Shown here: positions 33,575-44,300 of the stretch, piece by piece
Layout of the letters: each line of letters opens with the position of its first letter
How positions within the stretch are numbered: position 1 is the first letter of the stretch
Source of the DNA: Pasteurellaceae bacterium 15-036681
GTDB lineage: Bacteria; Pseudomonadota; Gammaproteobacteria; Enterobacterales; Pasteurellaceae
DNA: 64,000 nucleotides
Direction: 5' to 3'
Assembly: GCA_002002485.1 (NCBI GenBank)
Contig: MQVI01000004.1
Span: 1 to 64,000 of the forward strand
Position numbers and translations under genes: made by a program
The notes under the pieces: model-generated
The model's input: the letters and a program-made list of their open reading frames with translations, nothing else
Databases searched by the model: none
Told to the model about the DNA's origin: nothing

Positions 33575-36214
33575 CTATTTCTGACGACGGCGACGTTGGT
33601 TCCACCATACCCCAAAAGCAAGTAAGAATGCTGGAATGAACATCCACTCTTTTGCTAATGAACTTTGTGGTACAGCAACTTCAAGAATAGTTTGATCCCA
33701 GTTCAGACCAACTTTCGCTGCTGGTGAATCAATTTCTACATTATCAATGATAATTTTGGCTGTTTCACCACCATTAAATTCAATTTTCTCACCTGTATCT
33801 AATAAAGTTAAACCAAGCGCTTTAATACGATCTTCACCGGTTTCACCTTTTGGTACAGCCATCTGTGAATAGAATTCAATTTCTTTACCGTAAGGATTTA
33901 CGCCTGAAACTTTGAGCTTAAAGTTTCTGCCTTCTGGTAATTCGTGAACAATCTCAGCAAAATGGCTTGGCTCAATATGGCGTTCAGACGGCGAAATGCG
34001 CTCCATAAAGAAACCAGGGCGGAAAATCATAAATGCTGCAAGAATAAGTACTAACGTTTCCCAAAGTTTATTTTTAGTTTGGAAATAGCCCATTGTTGCA
34101 GCAGTAAAGAACATTATCCCCGACGTTGCAGTAATAAAGACTAAAATCCCCTTCACCCAGCCAACATCAATTAATAATAAATCAGTATTGAAGATAAAGA
34201 GGAACGGCAAGATCGCTGTTCTCAGACTGTAATAGAATGCGGTTACCCCTGTTTTAATTGGGCTTCCCCCTGAAATCGCCGCCGCGGCAAAAGAGGCGAG
34301 CCCTACTGGTGGTGTTACGTCTGCCATAATCCCGAAGTAGAATACAAATAAATGCACTGCTACAAGCGGTACAATTAAGCCATTTTGTTTCCCTACTTCA
34401 ACAATCACTAATGCCATTAATGATGACACCACAATATAGTTTGCCGTAGTCGGTAAACCCATCCCCAGAATTAAGCTAAATACAGCCACAAGGATTAACA
34501 TTAATAGAATGTTACCCATTGATAGCATTTCAATAATACTTGAAAGCTGCACACCGAAACCAGTAAGAGATACTGCACCAACAATAATACCTGCCGTTGC
34601 TGTTGCAATACCGATACCAATCATATTACGAGCGCCTGCTTCCAAGCCATCTACTAATTCATGATAACCCTGTTTAAATAGCGCAATATTATTTGCAGGA
34701 TTACCTTTACGGAAGAAGTTTAATAATGGACGCTGAGTCACTAAAATTACAGCTAATGCCACCGTTCCCCAGAATGCGGATAAACCTGGTGAGAATTGCT
34801 CTACCATTAAACACCACATTAATACCACAACTGGCAATAAGAAGTGTAAGCCCGAGTTCACTGTTGGTTTACGTAATGGTAATGTGGTTACAGGTGAATT
34901 TGGATCGTCCATTTCTAAATCTGGGAAACTTGCTACACGACGAATTAGCAGTAAATAAACAATCGCTAACAAACCACACACTAATACAAAAGCAAAATCA
35001 TCAGCAACGGATTTAATCCAGCCTAAACCGTAATAAACCGCCATCGCAAGACCGACTGCAATTAATATGTTGGTTACAATACGTAATAGTGTGACTAAAA
35101 CTGGGCTCGCTGCTTCAACACGTTCTAACCCTTTTAACCCCATTTTTTGAGCTTCTAAATGCACAATATAAACAAGAGCAATATAAGAGATGGTTGCAGG
35201 CAAGAAAGCGTGAGTAATTAGCTGACTATAAGGCAAGTTTACATACTCAATCATTAAGAATGCAGCTGCCCCCATTACTGGTGGCATAATCTGACCATTC
35301 ACTGATGAAGCAACCTCAATTGCACCTGCTTTTTCAGGGCTTAAACCAACACGTTTCATCATTGGGATTGTGAAAGTCCCTGTGGTTACTACATTAGCAA
35401 TAGATGAGCCAGACACTAAGCCTGTTAAGGCAGATGAAACCACAGCGGCTTTCCCTGGACCACCACTAAAGTGTCCTAAATAAGCAAAGGCGGTTTTAAT
35501 AAAATAGTTACCTGCCCCAGCTTTATCTAGCAATGCACCAAATAATACAAATAAGAATACATACTTAGTTGAGACCCCAACGGCTACCCCAAATACACCT
35601 TCAGTGGTAATCCACTGTTGGTTGATAATTTGTGAGAGAGAACCTGAACGATGGCTAATAATCCAGTTTGTTGGTAAGAATTGCCCAAAATAGTTATATA
35701 GTAAGAATACTGTTGCAATAATAACTAGTGGCAAACCTAAGCTACGACGGCAAGCTTCAAGTAGGACTAAAATACCTAAGCAACCTGCAATAATGTCTTG
35801 AGTATTTGGTGCACCGAAGCGAGTAACTAACCCCTCATAGAAAAAGATATAGTAAGCACCAAGAAAAGCCCCTAAAATTGCCAATCCCCAATCTAAATAA
35901 GGCACTCGATGTTTTGGCGAAGTTGCAAAAGCTGGGAAAACTAAATAAGCAAGGAATAGTGCAAACGCTAAGTGGATTGAGCGTGCTTTAGTGTCATCAA
36001 CAACGACGTTTAGGCTCATCCCCATATCACGCACTACCTCTTGTAACCAGAAAGGGAATGGTGAGGTATAGTAGAGTTGAAAAATAGACCATAAAATCGC
36101 AGTAGCGATAATTAATTGTTTAGTAAAACCTGATGGGTTACGACCACCAGAGTCGCTTGATGCGACCATATCTTGCAGGTCATCGTAATCAATTTTGTTG
36201 TGTTTTTCGGACAT
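33575..36214 (-). CDS. TAXI-type TRAP transporter fused permease (4TM/12TM + DUF3394)
   Basis: This 879-residue inner-membrane protein combines the small (DctQ-like) and large (DctM-like) TRAP subunits. An N-terminal set of helices (about 30-190) precedes the large-subunit core (about 200-700), with ion-transporter motifs GLVSGSSIANVVTTGTFTIP and LGMGLPTTANYIVVSS. The C-terminal ~160 residues, including YKEIEFYSQM-like beta strands and a last membrane helix, form the DUF3394 domain found in fused TAXI permeases. It works with the binding protein encoded just upstream. TAXI systems studied so far take up small dicarboxylates such as glutamate or 2-oxoglutarate; the substrate here is not known. 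Confidence 0.9.
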   Translation of the reverse strand: MSEKHNKIDYDDLQDMVASSDSGGRNPSGFTKQLIIATAILWSIFQLYYTSPFPFWLQEVVRDMGMSLNVVVDDTKARSIHLAFALFLAYLVFPAFATSPKHRVPYLDWGLAILGAFLGAYYIFFYEGLVTRFGAPNTQDIIAGCLGILVLLEACRRSLGLPLVIIATVFLLYNYFGQFLPTNWIISHRSGSLSQIINQQWITTEGVFGVAVGVSTKYVFLFVLFGALLDKAGAGNYFIKTAFAYLGHFSGGPGKAAVVSSALTGLVSGSSIANVVTTGTFTIPMMKRVGLSPEKAGAIEVASSVNGQIMPPVMGAAAFLMIEYVNLPYSQLITHAFLPATISYIALVYIVHLEAQKMGLKGLERVEAASPVLVTLLRIVTNILIAVGLAMAVYYGLGWIKSVADDFAFVLVCGLLAIVYLLLIRRVASFPDLEMDDPNSPVTTLPLRKPTVNSGLHFLLPVVVLMWCLMVEQFSPGLSAFWGTVALAVILVTQRPLLNFFRKGNPANNIALFKQGYHELVDGLEAGARNMIGIGIATATAGIIVGAVSLTGFGVQLSSIIEMLSMGNILLMLILVAVFSLILGMGLPTTANYIVVSSLMALVIVEVGKQNGLIVPLVAVHLFVFYFGIMADVTPPVGLASFAAAAISGGSPIKTGVTAFYYSLRTAILPFLFIFNTDLLLIDVGWVKGILVFITATSGIMFFTAATMGYFQTKNKLWETLVLILAAFMIFRPGFFMERISPSERHIEPSHFAEIVHELPEGRNFKLKVSGVNPYGKEIEFYSQMAVPKGETGEDRIKALGLTLLDTGEKIEFNGGETAKIIIDNVEIDSPAAKVGLNWDQTILEVAVPQSSLAKEWMFIPAFLLAFGVWWNQRRRRQK

Positions 36215-36240
36215 AAAACCTCCGATAAAATAAAATGCAA

Positions 36241-36266
36241 AAGGAAGCCACCAATGTGGCTTCCTT
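36241..36266 (-). terminator. Stem-loop between TAXI binding protein and permease genes
   Basis: AAGGAAGCCAC and GTGGCTTCCTT form a perfect 11-bp stem with a 4-base loop. The minus strand continues TTTTGCATTTT. It lies in the 70-base gap after the binding-protein stop. Such hairpins often protect or partly stop the transcript so that binding protein is made in excess over permease. Confidence 0.8.
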
Positions 36267-36284
36267 ATTTTTATAGATTAAATA

Positions 36285-37247
36285 TTATTTAATCCAACCA
36301 CGTTCTTTATAGTAACGCACTGCACCGTCGTGTAATGGTGCTGAAAGTGCATTTTTAACCATTTCTTCTTCTTTTAGGTTTGCGAACGCTGGGTGTAAAC
36401 GTTTAAAGCGATCAAAGTTATCAAATACCGCTTTCACTACCGCATACACTTTATCATCTTCCACATCGGCAGAAGTCACTAAAGTTGCATACACACCAAA
36501 AGTCTCTACAGGGTTGTCTGAACCTTTATATAATCCGCCTGGAATAACCGCTTTTGCATAGTAAGAATGATCTGCCACTAATTTATCAATCGCTTCACCT
36601 GTAATTGGCACTAAATGCGCATTACAAGAAGCCGCAGCCTCTTTTAACGCACCATTTGGGTGGCCAACGTTATAGGTAATAGCATCTAAGTTGTTATCAC
36701 ACATTGATGATGCCATTTCTGCTGGTTTTAATTCAGAAGCCACTTTGAATTCTTTATCTGTCCAGCCTTTAGCGTTAAGAATAACGTTCATTGTTGCACG
36801 AGTACCTGAGCCTGGGTCACCCACGTTAAGACGTTTACCTTTTAGATCATCAAAATTGTTGATGCCTGAATCATCGCGCGCCATTAATGTGAATGGTTCT
36901 GGGTGAAGTGAAAAAACAGCTCGTAATTTTTCATTTTTCTTGCCTTCAAATGAGCTAGATCCGTTATAAGCATGGTATTGCCAGTCTGATTGTGCAATCC
37001 CCATATCCATCTCTTTTGCTGCAATTGAGTTTAAGTTAGCAACTGATGCACCTGTTGATGGCGCATTACATTTCACTTGTGTTTTGGCTGTATCACGATT
37101 TACTAATTGGCAGATTGACTGACCTACTACATAGTAAACCCCGGTTTGACCACCTGTACCGATAGTAATGAATTTTTCTTCTGCTTGAGCTGATAGAGCA
37201 CTTAAAGCTAAAGTAGAAATTAGAGATAGTTTAAAAAGTTTTTTCAT
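36285..37247 (-). CDS. TAXI-family TRAP solute-binding protein
   Basis: This 320-residue periplasmic protein has a signal peptide (MKKLFKLSLISTLALSALSAQA). The mature start is ...KFITIGTGGQTGVYYVVGQS, the typical first strand of the TAXI (TRAP-associated extracytoplasmic immunogenic) family. Two type-II binding-protein lobes follow, with DLKGKRLNVGDPGSGTR and a QSDWQYHAY segment likely lining the ligand cleft. Three cysteines occur in the mature protein and might form a disulfide. It is the first gene of the transporter operon. Confidence 0.92.
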   Translation of the reverse strand: MKKLFKLSLISTLALSALSAQAEEKFITIGTGGQTGVYYVVGQSICQLVNRDTAKTQVKCNAPSTGASVANLNSIAAKEMDMGIAQSDWQYHAYNGSSSFEGKKNEKLRAVFSLHPEPFTLMARDDSGINNFDDLKGKRLNVGDPGSGTRATMNVILNAKGWTDKEFKVASELKPAEMASSMCDNNLDAITYNVGHPNGALKEAAASCNAHLVPITGEAIDKLVADHSYYAKAVIPGGLYKGSDNPVETFGVYATLVTSADVEDDKVYAVVKAVFDNFDRFKRLHPAFANLKEEEMVKNALSAPLHDGAVRYYKERGWIK

Positions 37248-37464
37248 ATTAATATCCTCGTATGAAGAAATGTGATGATGTTGTGTGAGTTTTATTAAAA
37301 AACAGGATTTGATATATACTCCTGTTTTTGAACTTACGCAAACGCTTTCTTATAAAAATGCGTGAATGCTCACAAAAAATTAACAAATTTAAAACATTAT
37401 AAATATTTATAACAATAATTATTAAATTTTATTTATTAACATGTATTTTAAACAGGATTAGGTT

Positions 37465-38070
37465 ATGGAATATGTTGTTCCTCGATTCGAGGTTATTTTT
37501 GAAGAGGAAATTAAGAAAAGCCGCTTTATTACTTATATTCGTCATACAGAAGGTATGGAACAGGCAAAAGCTTTTTGGCAAGAAATAAGAATGCTACATC
37601 CACAAGCTCGCCATCATTGTTGGGCTGCGGTTGCAGGAATGCCGACAGATTCACAACAATATGGTTTTTCAGATGATGGAGAGCCTTCCGGAACTGCAGG
37701 AAAGCCCATGCTGAATTATCTGTTAGGAAGTGGAATCGGTGAAATTAGTGCGGTAGTAGTGCGCTACTATGGTGGAATCTTATTAGGCACTGGAGGGCTA
37801 GTAAAAGCCTATGGTAATGGCGTGCAGCAGGCATTACTTAAAGTAGAAAAAGAACGTAAAGTATTAAGAGAATCTTACCGCTTGCAATGTGAATATGAGC
37901 AGTTTAATACTATTCAGCATATGCTACCCCTTTATGATGTTGAGTTAAGCGAGCAGCAATTCAGTGATAAGATAGAATTGATTCTTGCGATAAATCCTAC
38001 CAATTTGAGTTCTTTTGAGCAAGATTTGACTCAGAGATTTGGTGGGAAATTGGTGTTATGTAAATTATAA
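37465..38070 (+). CDS. yigZ: YigZ/IMPACT-family protein
   Basis: This 201-residue protein has the UPF0029 N-terminal domain with HHCWAAVAG and FSDDGEPSGTAGKPML, then VVRYYGGILLGTGGLVKAYG, and a DUF1949 C-terminal domain. Family members are related to eukaryotic IMPACT, which regulates Gcn2 and translation; the bacterial role is not settled. In enterobacteria yigZ lies beside pepQ and trkH; neither is seen here. It is transcribed towards ptrA. Confidence 0.92.
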   Translation: MEYVVPRFEVIFEEEIKKSRFITYIRHTEGMEQAKAFWQEIRMLHPQARHHCWAAVAGMPTDSQQYGFSDDGEPSGTAGKPMLNYLLGSGIGEISAVVVRYYGGILLGTGGLVKAYGNGVQQALLKVEKERKVLRESYRLQCEYEQFNTIQHMLPLYDVELSEQQFSDKIELILAINPTNLSSFEQDLTQRFGGKLVLCKL

Positions 38071-38071
38071 A

Positions 38072-38193
38072 AACAGAGTCCTCAAGATTATGTGAAATAA
38101 TGTAATAACTGCACAGGGTAATCCCTGAATCGATGGGTAAAAATCCCCACCGAAAAAACAGGCATTTACACAAAGTTTGGTATAGGCTCTGTT
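38072..38193. other. Structured 122-bp segment between convergent yigZ and ptrA
   Basis: It is bounded by inverted 7-mers AACAGAG (38072) and CTCTGTT (38193), with TCC/GG extending the match. Inside is a hairpin CAGGGTAATCCCTG (about 38116-38129) and a second with GGG..CCC around ATGGGTAAAAATCCCCA. No T run marks it as a plain terminator. It could be a small RNA, a short MITE, or an unusual terminator; no riboswitch consensus matched. Confidence 0.4.
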
Positions 38194-38197
38194 AGAC

Positions 38198-41143
38198 TTA
38201 ATATCTTTTCACTTCAAATTCTTTTTGAAGCTGTTCAATACTGTCCACTTTTTCAAAATCTTTCAATTCATCAGGCTGATTGATGCTTGCTTTGGTACCA
38301 ATTGCTTGGCTTACAAATACCAAGCCTTTTTGGTCAATGACCGCTTTTTGATAAAAATCAATAATATCTTGTTGAGTCAAGCCTTTAACCAATTCAATGA
38401 TTTGAGCTTTGCGATCAAACTTACTATTGCCTCGGCTAAAATCTGTCACAAATTCTGCAAATTCCTGATCAAGAGATTCAGGCTTGAACTGTAACTGCTC
38501 TAACAAACTTGCACGGTATTTTTCAAACTCCTCAGCGGACATAGCTTTTAATTTCTCAAGCGATTCCGCAAAGAAGCGTTGATTATGCACCATGATCTCT
38601 TTTGGTGAAGCCGTTGGGCTTTGTACTAAAAATTGAAGACCTGAGGTTTTACCAATTGAGCCACGAGTTGCATGTACCGCATAACCAAGCTGTTTATCAG
38701 TACGTAAATCGTCAAAATACCAACGTGAGAGAATGTCTTTGAGTAAAATTGAGTAGCTTACGCCTTCAAGTTCTTGGTAATCATTCGGGTAATATGCCAC
38801 AACAAGGGCATTATCTTCGTGGCTAATCTGCTTGATATAATTGAGCTTGCGTTGGCTTTGGTGAATATCAATATATCTGCCATAATCGATTGCAGAATTA
38901 TTATGTTTAACGACTTTTTCCACTTCGCCAATGAGATCTTTTAGCTGCTCATCACTTGTATTCCCTACAGACAGCACATTTAAACCTGTGGATTGATTCA
39001 AAAGTTTTTCGCGCATTTGTTGAATATCTTGCAAGGTGACTTCCGCCACCATTTTACGTGTTTTATCAACGTCAAAATAAGGATAGCTTGCAAAGTTGGT
39101 TAGGGCACGATTTGCTTGACGTAGTGCGCTATCCTTCTCTGCTTGATCCAACATTTCAAATACTCGCTGTTTGGCTTGGGTGAGCTCATCTTCACTCAAT
39201 TCAAATGACGCAAATAAATTAAGCACGTCTTTGGCTAATTTGCTCAAATGTTGAGTATAACCACTCGCACTCAACCCAATGCTATTTTCAGCGGTAGTTA
39301 AGCTAACATCCATACCTGCCACAGATGCTTGAAAGTCAATTTTGCTCTGCACTAGGTTGTTCATGTAACCAAGAATTACGGCGCTGATTGACTGTTTTAA
39401 ATCATCGCTTTTGTTTGTCATTGAGAAGGTCATTGCAATATTAGCTTTCGGCTCATTAATAAAATAATGGCTCGGCATTGCATACACTGCAATTCCTTGC
39501 TCTTGCATGATTAATTTTGGCATTTTTCGGCTACTATCTGTACTATTTAGCGAAAAATCTGTAGCAAAATAAGGATTCAACTCAGGCAATTTCAACTCAG
39601 GATTTTGGCTAAAATCCAGCCATTTTTCTCTTTGTTGAGGACTAATTTTTGAGATTGAATATGGCGCTTCAAAATATTTAGTTTTCTTATCGGTTTGCGC
39701 CTTATCATTCACCACTAAAATACGCACATTGTCGATGGTCATTTGCGCTAATTTGGCATTAATCGCCTCTTCATCCATACTTTCAGCAACAAAGCTTTGA
39801 TCGATAATATGTTCTAATGGATAACTTAGCATCTGGCTTGCAAGTTCAGAGATGTAATCACCATTTTTTTCTGTTTGTAGGTGTTGGAATTCTTGAGCTA
39901 AGCTCTCTTTTAGTTCATTAAAATAGCTTTTTTGTATTCCAGCTTTTTGAATTTCAGCAATCTGTTGAAACGCCATGGAGATAATTTTATCTTGCTCCGC
40001 TAAACCTTTTTCCGTTAAGCGAATATACAGACTAAAAGCACCACTATTGCGACTAATATCCGCTTCTGAACTTGGCTGAATACCGCTGTCAGATAAGCCA
40101 TGTTTAATTAAATAATCCGACAATGTTCCTTCAGTATTGTTACCAAATATATAAGCTAAATATTCACCACTCTTATGTTTGAACTCCGCTTTATCTTCTG
40201 GCATATCAAAAGAGAGTGACAACATTTTGCTTGGACGAACAGGTTTGTATTGGATCATAACGCCTTTGTCTTCCGTACGTAAGAAAGGCATATCTAGTGT
40301 TGGCTGAGCTATGCGTTTATTCTCAACTTTGCCTAAGGTCTGCTCCGCTAATTTAGCCATTTGCTCAATGGGTTGATTTGAATATAGCACTGCCTTCATC
40401 AAATTCGCTGAATAATATTGATGGTGAAATTTAACCAATTCTTCTTGTAGCTTACTGTTCTCTTTATCTGATAAGGTGTCATTATTCCCTACCGCAAATT
40501 TAGTCATTGGGTGAGAAGGGTTTGCTGTTGCCAGATTTACCGCTTGCATGAGAAATCCGTCATTTGATTTTGCGCGGATCATCTCAGCATTAACTGCATT
40601 TACCTCTTTTTTAGCATTCTGCTCTGATAGCAATGGCTGAGCAAAAGTGTCTGCGTAACGTGCTACAGCTTCATCAAAAGCGTTATGGTTTACTTCCATA
40701 AAATAGACAGTGCGGTCGGAAGCGGTATAGGCGTTGTTATAGCCACCATTTTTGGTTAAGAAACCGTCTAAGCTATTGGTTTCAGGAAAGGCTTTTGATC
40801 CCATTAAGATCATGTGCTCAAGGTAATGCGCAAGCCCTTGTTGCTCAATAGGATCTTCCATTGAGCCAATCGGTAAAGCCAATGACATCAAAGACTTATT
40901 TGCTTTTTCATCCGAAATGAGGAGTACTTCCATGCCATTATTGAGTTTGATACCTTGGTAGATAGCTTTATCTGCAGGACTTTTGTTGATAACTGTTTTA
41001 AGTAATTCAAAACCAAGTTGCTGATTTTGGCTAATAGCGTTACTAGCGGTGAGATTTGGGGCATTATTTGCAAATGCGGTGGTGTGTATCACACTCAACG
41101 CAAACAGTGCCTGTAGGGTATAGGCTAAAAGAGATTTTTTCAT
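38198..41143 (-). CDS. ptrA: Pitrilysin (protease III), periplasmic M16 metallopeptidase
   Basis: This 981-residue insulinase-family protease has a signal peptide of about 25 residues ending TAFA. The inverted zinc motif HxxEH is at 106-110 (HYLEH), with a downstream Glu in NAEMIRAK expected as third ligand. Four homologous M16 domains give the clam-shell chamber that degrades small peptides in the periplasm. In E. coli ptrA lies between recC and recB; here it stands after recC, with a repeat element between, on the same strand. recB is not in the window. Confidence 0.94.
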   Translation of the reverse strand: MKKSLLAYTLQALFALSVIHTTAFANNAPNLTASNAISQNQQLGFELLKTVINKSPADKAIYQGIKLNNGMEVLLISDEKANKSLMSLALPIGSMEDPIEQQGLAHYLEHMILMGSKAFPETNSLDGFLTKNGGYNNAYTASDRTVYFMEVNHNAFDEAVARYADTFAQPLLSEQNAKKEVNAVNAEMIRAKSNDGFLMQAVNLATANPSHPMTKFAVGNNDTLSDKENSKLQEELVKFHHQYYSANLMKAVLYSNQPIEQMAKLAEQTLGKVENKRIAQPTLDMPFLRTEDKGVMIQYKPVRPSKMLSLSFDMPEDKAEFKHKSGEYLAYIFGNNTEGTLSDYLIKHGLSDSGIQPSSEADISRNSGAFSLYIRLTEKGLAEQDKIISMAFQQIAEIQKAGIQKSYFNELKESLAQEFQHLQTEKNGDYISELASQMLSYPLEHIIDQSFVAESMDEEAINAKLAQMTIDNVRILVVNDKAQTDKKTKYFEAPYSISKISPQQREKWLDFSQNPELKLPELNPYFATDFSLNSTDSSRKMPKLIMQEQGIAVYAMPSHYFINEPKANIAMTFSMTNKSDDLKQSISAVILGYMNNLVQSKIDFQASVAGMDVSLTTAENSIGLSASGYTQHLSKLAKDVLNLFASFELSEDELTQAKQRVFEMLDQAEKDSALRQANRALTNFASYPYFDVDKTRKMVAEVTLQDIQQMREKLLNQSTGLNVLSVGNTSDEQLKDLIGEVEKVVKHNNSAIDYGRYIDIHQSQRKLNYIKQISHEDNALVVAYYPNDYQELEGVSYSILLKDILSRWYFDDLRTDKQLGYAVHATRGSIGKTSGLQFLVQSPTASPKEIMVHNQRFFAESLEKLKAMSAEEFEKYRASLLEQLQFKPESLDQEFAEFVTDFSRGNSKFDRKAQIIELVKGLTQQDIIDFYQKAVIDQKGLVFVSQAIGTKASINQPDELKDFEKVDSIEQLQKEFEVKRY

Positions 41144-41223
41144 AGGTTGTTTGTGTATGTTAATAGTTAATGGGGGAGATTGTATGTGAGCAATAAACTT
41201 CTCACTCCGTTTTCATTTCTGTC

Positions 41224-41376
41224 AAATCTCCCCTATCCCCTCTTTTCTAAAGAGGGGGACTGTCCTCTAAATATTTAAGAATATCTGTAATCATCAGCTT
41301 GTTAAATAATCTGGCGATTTATAAATTTTCTCTAAACTAAACCCCCTCTTTAGCAAAGAGGGAGTTAGGGGAGATT
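41224..41376. repeat. 153-bp inverted-repeat element (AAATCTCCCC / CCCCTCTTT family)
   Basis: The ends are AAATCTCCCCTATCCCCTC and GAGTTAGGGGAGATTT. Each end holds an inner hairpin (CCCCTCTTTTCTAAAGAGGGG; CCCCTCTTTAGCAAAGAGGG). It is the same family as 12785-12901, with a longer AT-rich middle. It ends 10 bases after the recC stop. A partial extra end (GGGGGAGATT) lies at about 41172. Confidence 0.82.
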
Positions 41377-41385
41377 TGGCAAACC

Positions 41386-44300
41386 TTATTTCACACTCGA
41401 AATCATCAACCCAAACCAATCTTGGGTACGTTGATAAATCTCTACCCAATCTAACTGTTTAGATTGCCCAATAACTCGTTGAACATAAATATTCTCAAGT
41501 TGTTCGATGTTGCTTTGACAAAACATCACTCGCGAAGTTTCATCTTCCATCTCATTAACCTGTTTGAAATAATCGTCTAAGTTATCATTTAAAGCCCATT
41601 TTAATTGATTAAAACTTGTCAAATAATCATCTATATAACGTACTAATAATGCTTTCGCCTGCTGCTTTTCTATTGGTTGGAATTCGAGATATTTAGCTTC
41701 ACTTTGTTGGCGATAATAAAATTTGAGATGACTCACCCCACTGTCTGTGGCGCATAAAATTAAGTGATATATCCATGTAAGAATAATGTCTTTATCACGT
41801 AATCGCCCTACACGCCATAAAATAATTTCATCACCAAAGCGATTTGCAATATTTCCGATTAAATTAACCGCTTGTGTTTGAGGATTTAATTTAAGATCGA
41901 CTTCATAAATAGATTTTTCTTCACTCAAATAATCAGATAGCGCTGTTTTCAGTGATTGAATATTCTCTAGCAAATTATTTTTTGTAATCGTCGCAAAAGC
42001 ATTAACAGGTAAGTTACCCTTTAATGTTTCATTTTCAATAAAGACTTCTGTTTCTTCCGCATTCAACCCAAGTAGCGTATCTAAAAAGTTATAGCGTTCC
42101 AAATTATCTAAATCGAAATGCTCACTTTCAGCAATTTGTTGATCGTAAGATTCAAAACGTACGCCTAAATGTGTTTTGAAAAAGTGCGCTACTGGATCTT
42201 GCAAGTAGCTGATTAAATCCGATAGCTCAATGTCTGTTGGTCTATTTATTTCTGTGGTTAATGGTGTTAAAAACTCGCCAACCTCTTGCTGTTTATTTTT
42301 AGTCTCTAGCCACTCTTTATCATAAGAAATATTACCATTGCTAAAGTTTTTTGGGCTAAACACCGTCATGGCATGTTTCTGAATTGTAAATGTCTGTTTA
42401 CCCACGCTATTTTCATCAATATAACCAATAAGTTGCGAAACGAGTATTGATGGTAATTTCTCCGCACTGCTTGTGAGCGATTGCCCCACATAGCTAATAT
42501 AAAGCGTTTGTTGCGCAGACAGTAACGCTTCAAGGAATAAATAGCGATCGTCATCACGGCGCGCACGGTCACCTTTTTGTGGCGCATATTGCATTAAATC
42601 AAAGCTATTCACTGGTTGCTGACGAGGGTATTCACCTTCATTCATGCCAAGCAAACAAACCACTTTAAATGGAATCGCTCGCATTGGAAGTAACGTACAG
42701 AAATTCACTTTCCCAACAAGGAAATTTAGATTACTACGCTGTTCGCTGAGCTGTTGATCAAAGAGTTGAGCAAGTACATCAATTGTGATCTTTTCTGCAA
42801 AATTGGTCTGCTGGACGGCATCAACAACGTTATCAATTGCTTGTTTAAGATTGAATAACGTCAGGGTATTTTCATCATTCTCTTGATAGAAATTATTCGT
42901 TAATTCGATAAGTTGTTGCTGCCAGTTTTCAATCAATTGTGGCTGCTGAATAAAGCTAATCCAAGCGGTCAGATTATCAATAAAATGTGCAATATTGCCT
43001 GTCAATTCAGCATTTAAGCCATAGCTTTCATCAAATCCTAGCGTGTCTTGCCAGCTATTGCTTTCTTCTTTAAGGCTTGTGCCAAGTAGTAGACGATTTA
43101 AGCCGTTTTCCCAAGAATTATAGTTTTTCCATTCTGGATTTTGTTTATTTAACCCTGCTCTTATGCCTGAATGTCTAATCCATTCACGCACGGTAAATAG
43201 CTGTTCTTCATTTAATTGATATTTTTCGCGAATCGCATGAATATCAAGTAAATCCAAGATCTCTTCTGCACTAAATTTACGATCTTTGAGTGAAAGTAAC
43301 GTTAAGAAACTCGATACAATCGGATCAATAAAATTGATCTTTTGGTCGGAAAGCGTAAAAGGTATATAACGTTTATCACCGTAAGTATAGCGCGAAAATA
43401 CCGCATTAATGTAAGGCGCATAGCTGTCAATATCTGCTGACATGACGATAATATCTTTCGGCGATAACGCTGGGTTTTGTTCAAATAACTGGAGTAAATT
43501 ATTATGCAGCACTTCCACTTCACGCATTTGGCTGTGGCAAGAGTGGATTTGAACAGAGTTGTCTTTCTTAGAGAGCTGAAATTCAGAATGATGCTCAAAG
43601 TTAAAAATCGCTTGCTTAATTTGAGCTAATAAAGAGCCATTATCTAAATTGCTCATATCAGGAATGTAGTAGGTATCAAGTTCTGCTTCGCTAATTAAAT
43701 TAAGAAATTCTTTTCCTTGCTTGCCCCAATTAACTAATAATGGGTTGCCTTGTCCTTCCAATAAAATGGAGAGATCTTCTTCTGTGAGACTTTGATTTAA
43801 TGCGAGTTTTTCAACGACTTTATCTTCACGTGCATCTTCCCAAAAGGACTCGCTTGGGTTGGTAAAAAACAGATAAACACGACAATGTTCACTTAATTTA
43901 TTCAATACAGCAAGCTGTTGAATGGGCATTGAGGAAATTCCAAACACAAAAATGCGTTTAGGTAATTTCTCAATTTCCTGTGGAGTGAGGTTGTCTAATT
44001 TTTCAAAGTAACGCTGTTGTAAATAAGCTCGGTGAGACGTGTTAAACGTTATCGCATCACTATCTTGCTTAATATCTTCAATAAGCAGATTCCACAACAT
44101 ACTTTGCCATAAATTACTTTGGGCAATATCTTCAAAGTCTTTGTTTTTAAAAGAGATATTTCGGCTAATTTCGTTCAAAATAGCGTGTTGTTCGCCTTTC
44201 TCCCAATGAATTAACCAATGAGGGCGATAAACTAAGTATTGGTCAAAAAGATCAGCAATTTTAGAGGCTAATTGATACAATTTAAGTTGATCTGGATTTT

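Noticed and set aside
38100-38170. Riboswitch (FMN- or glycine-type) in the yigZ-ptrA gap
   Set aside because: The GGG..CCCCACCG words first suggested one, but the conserved core sequences are absent and the segment lies at the 3' ends of two convergent genes, not upstream of any.
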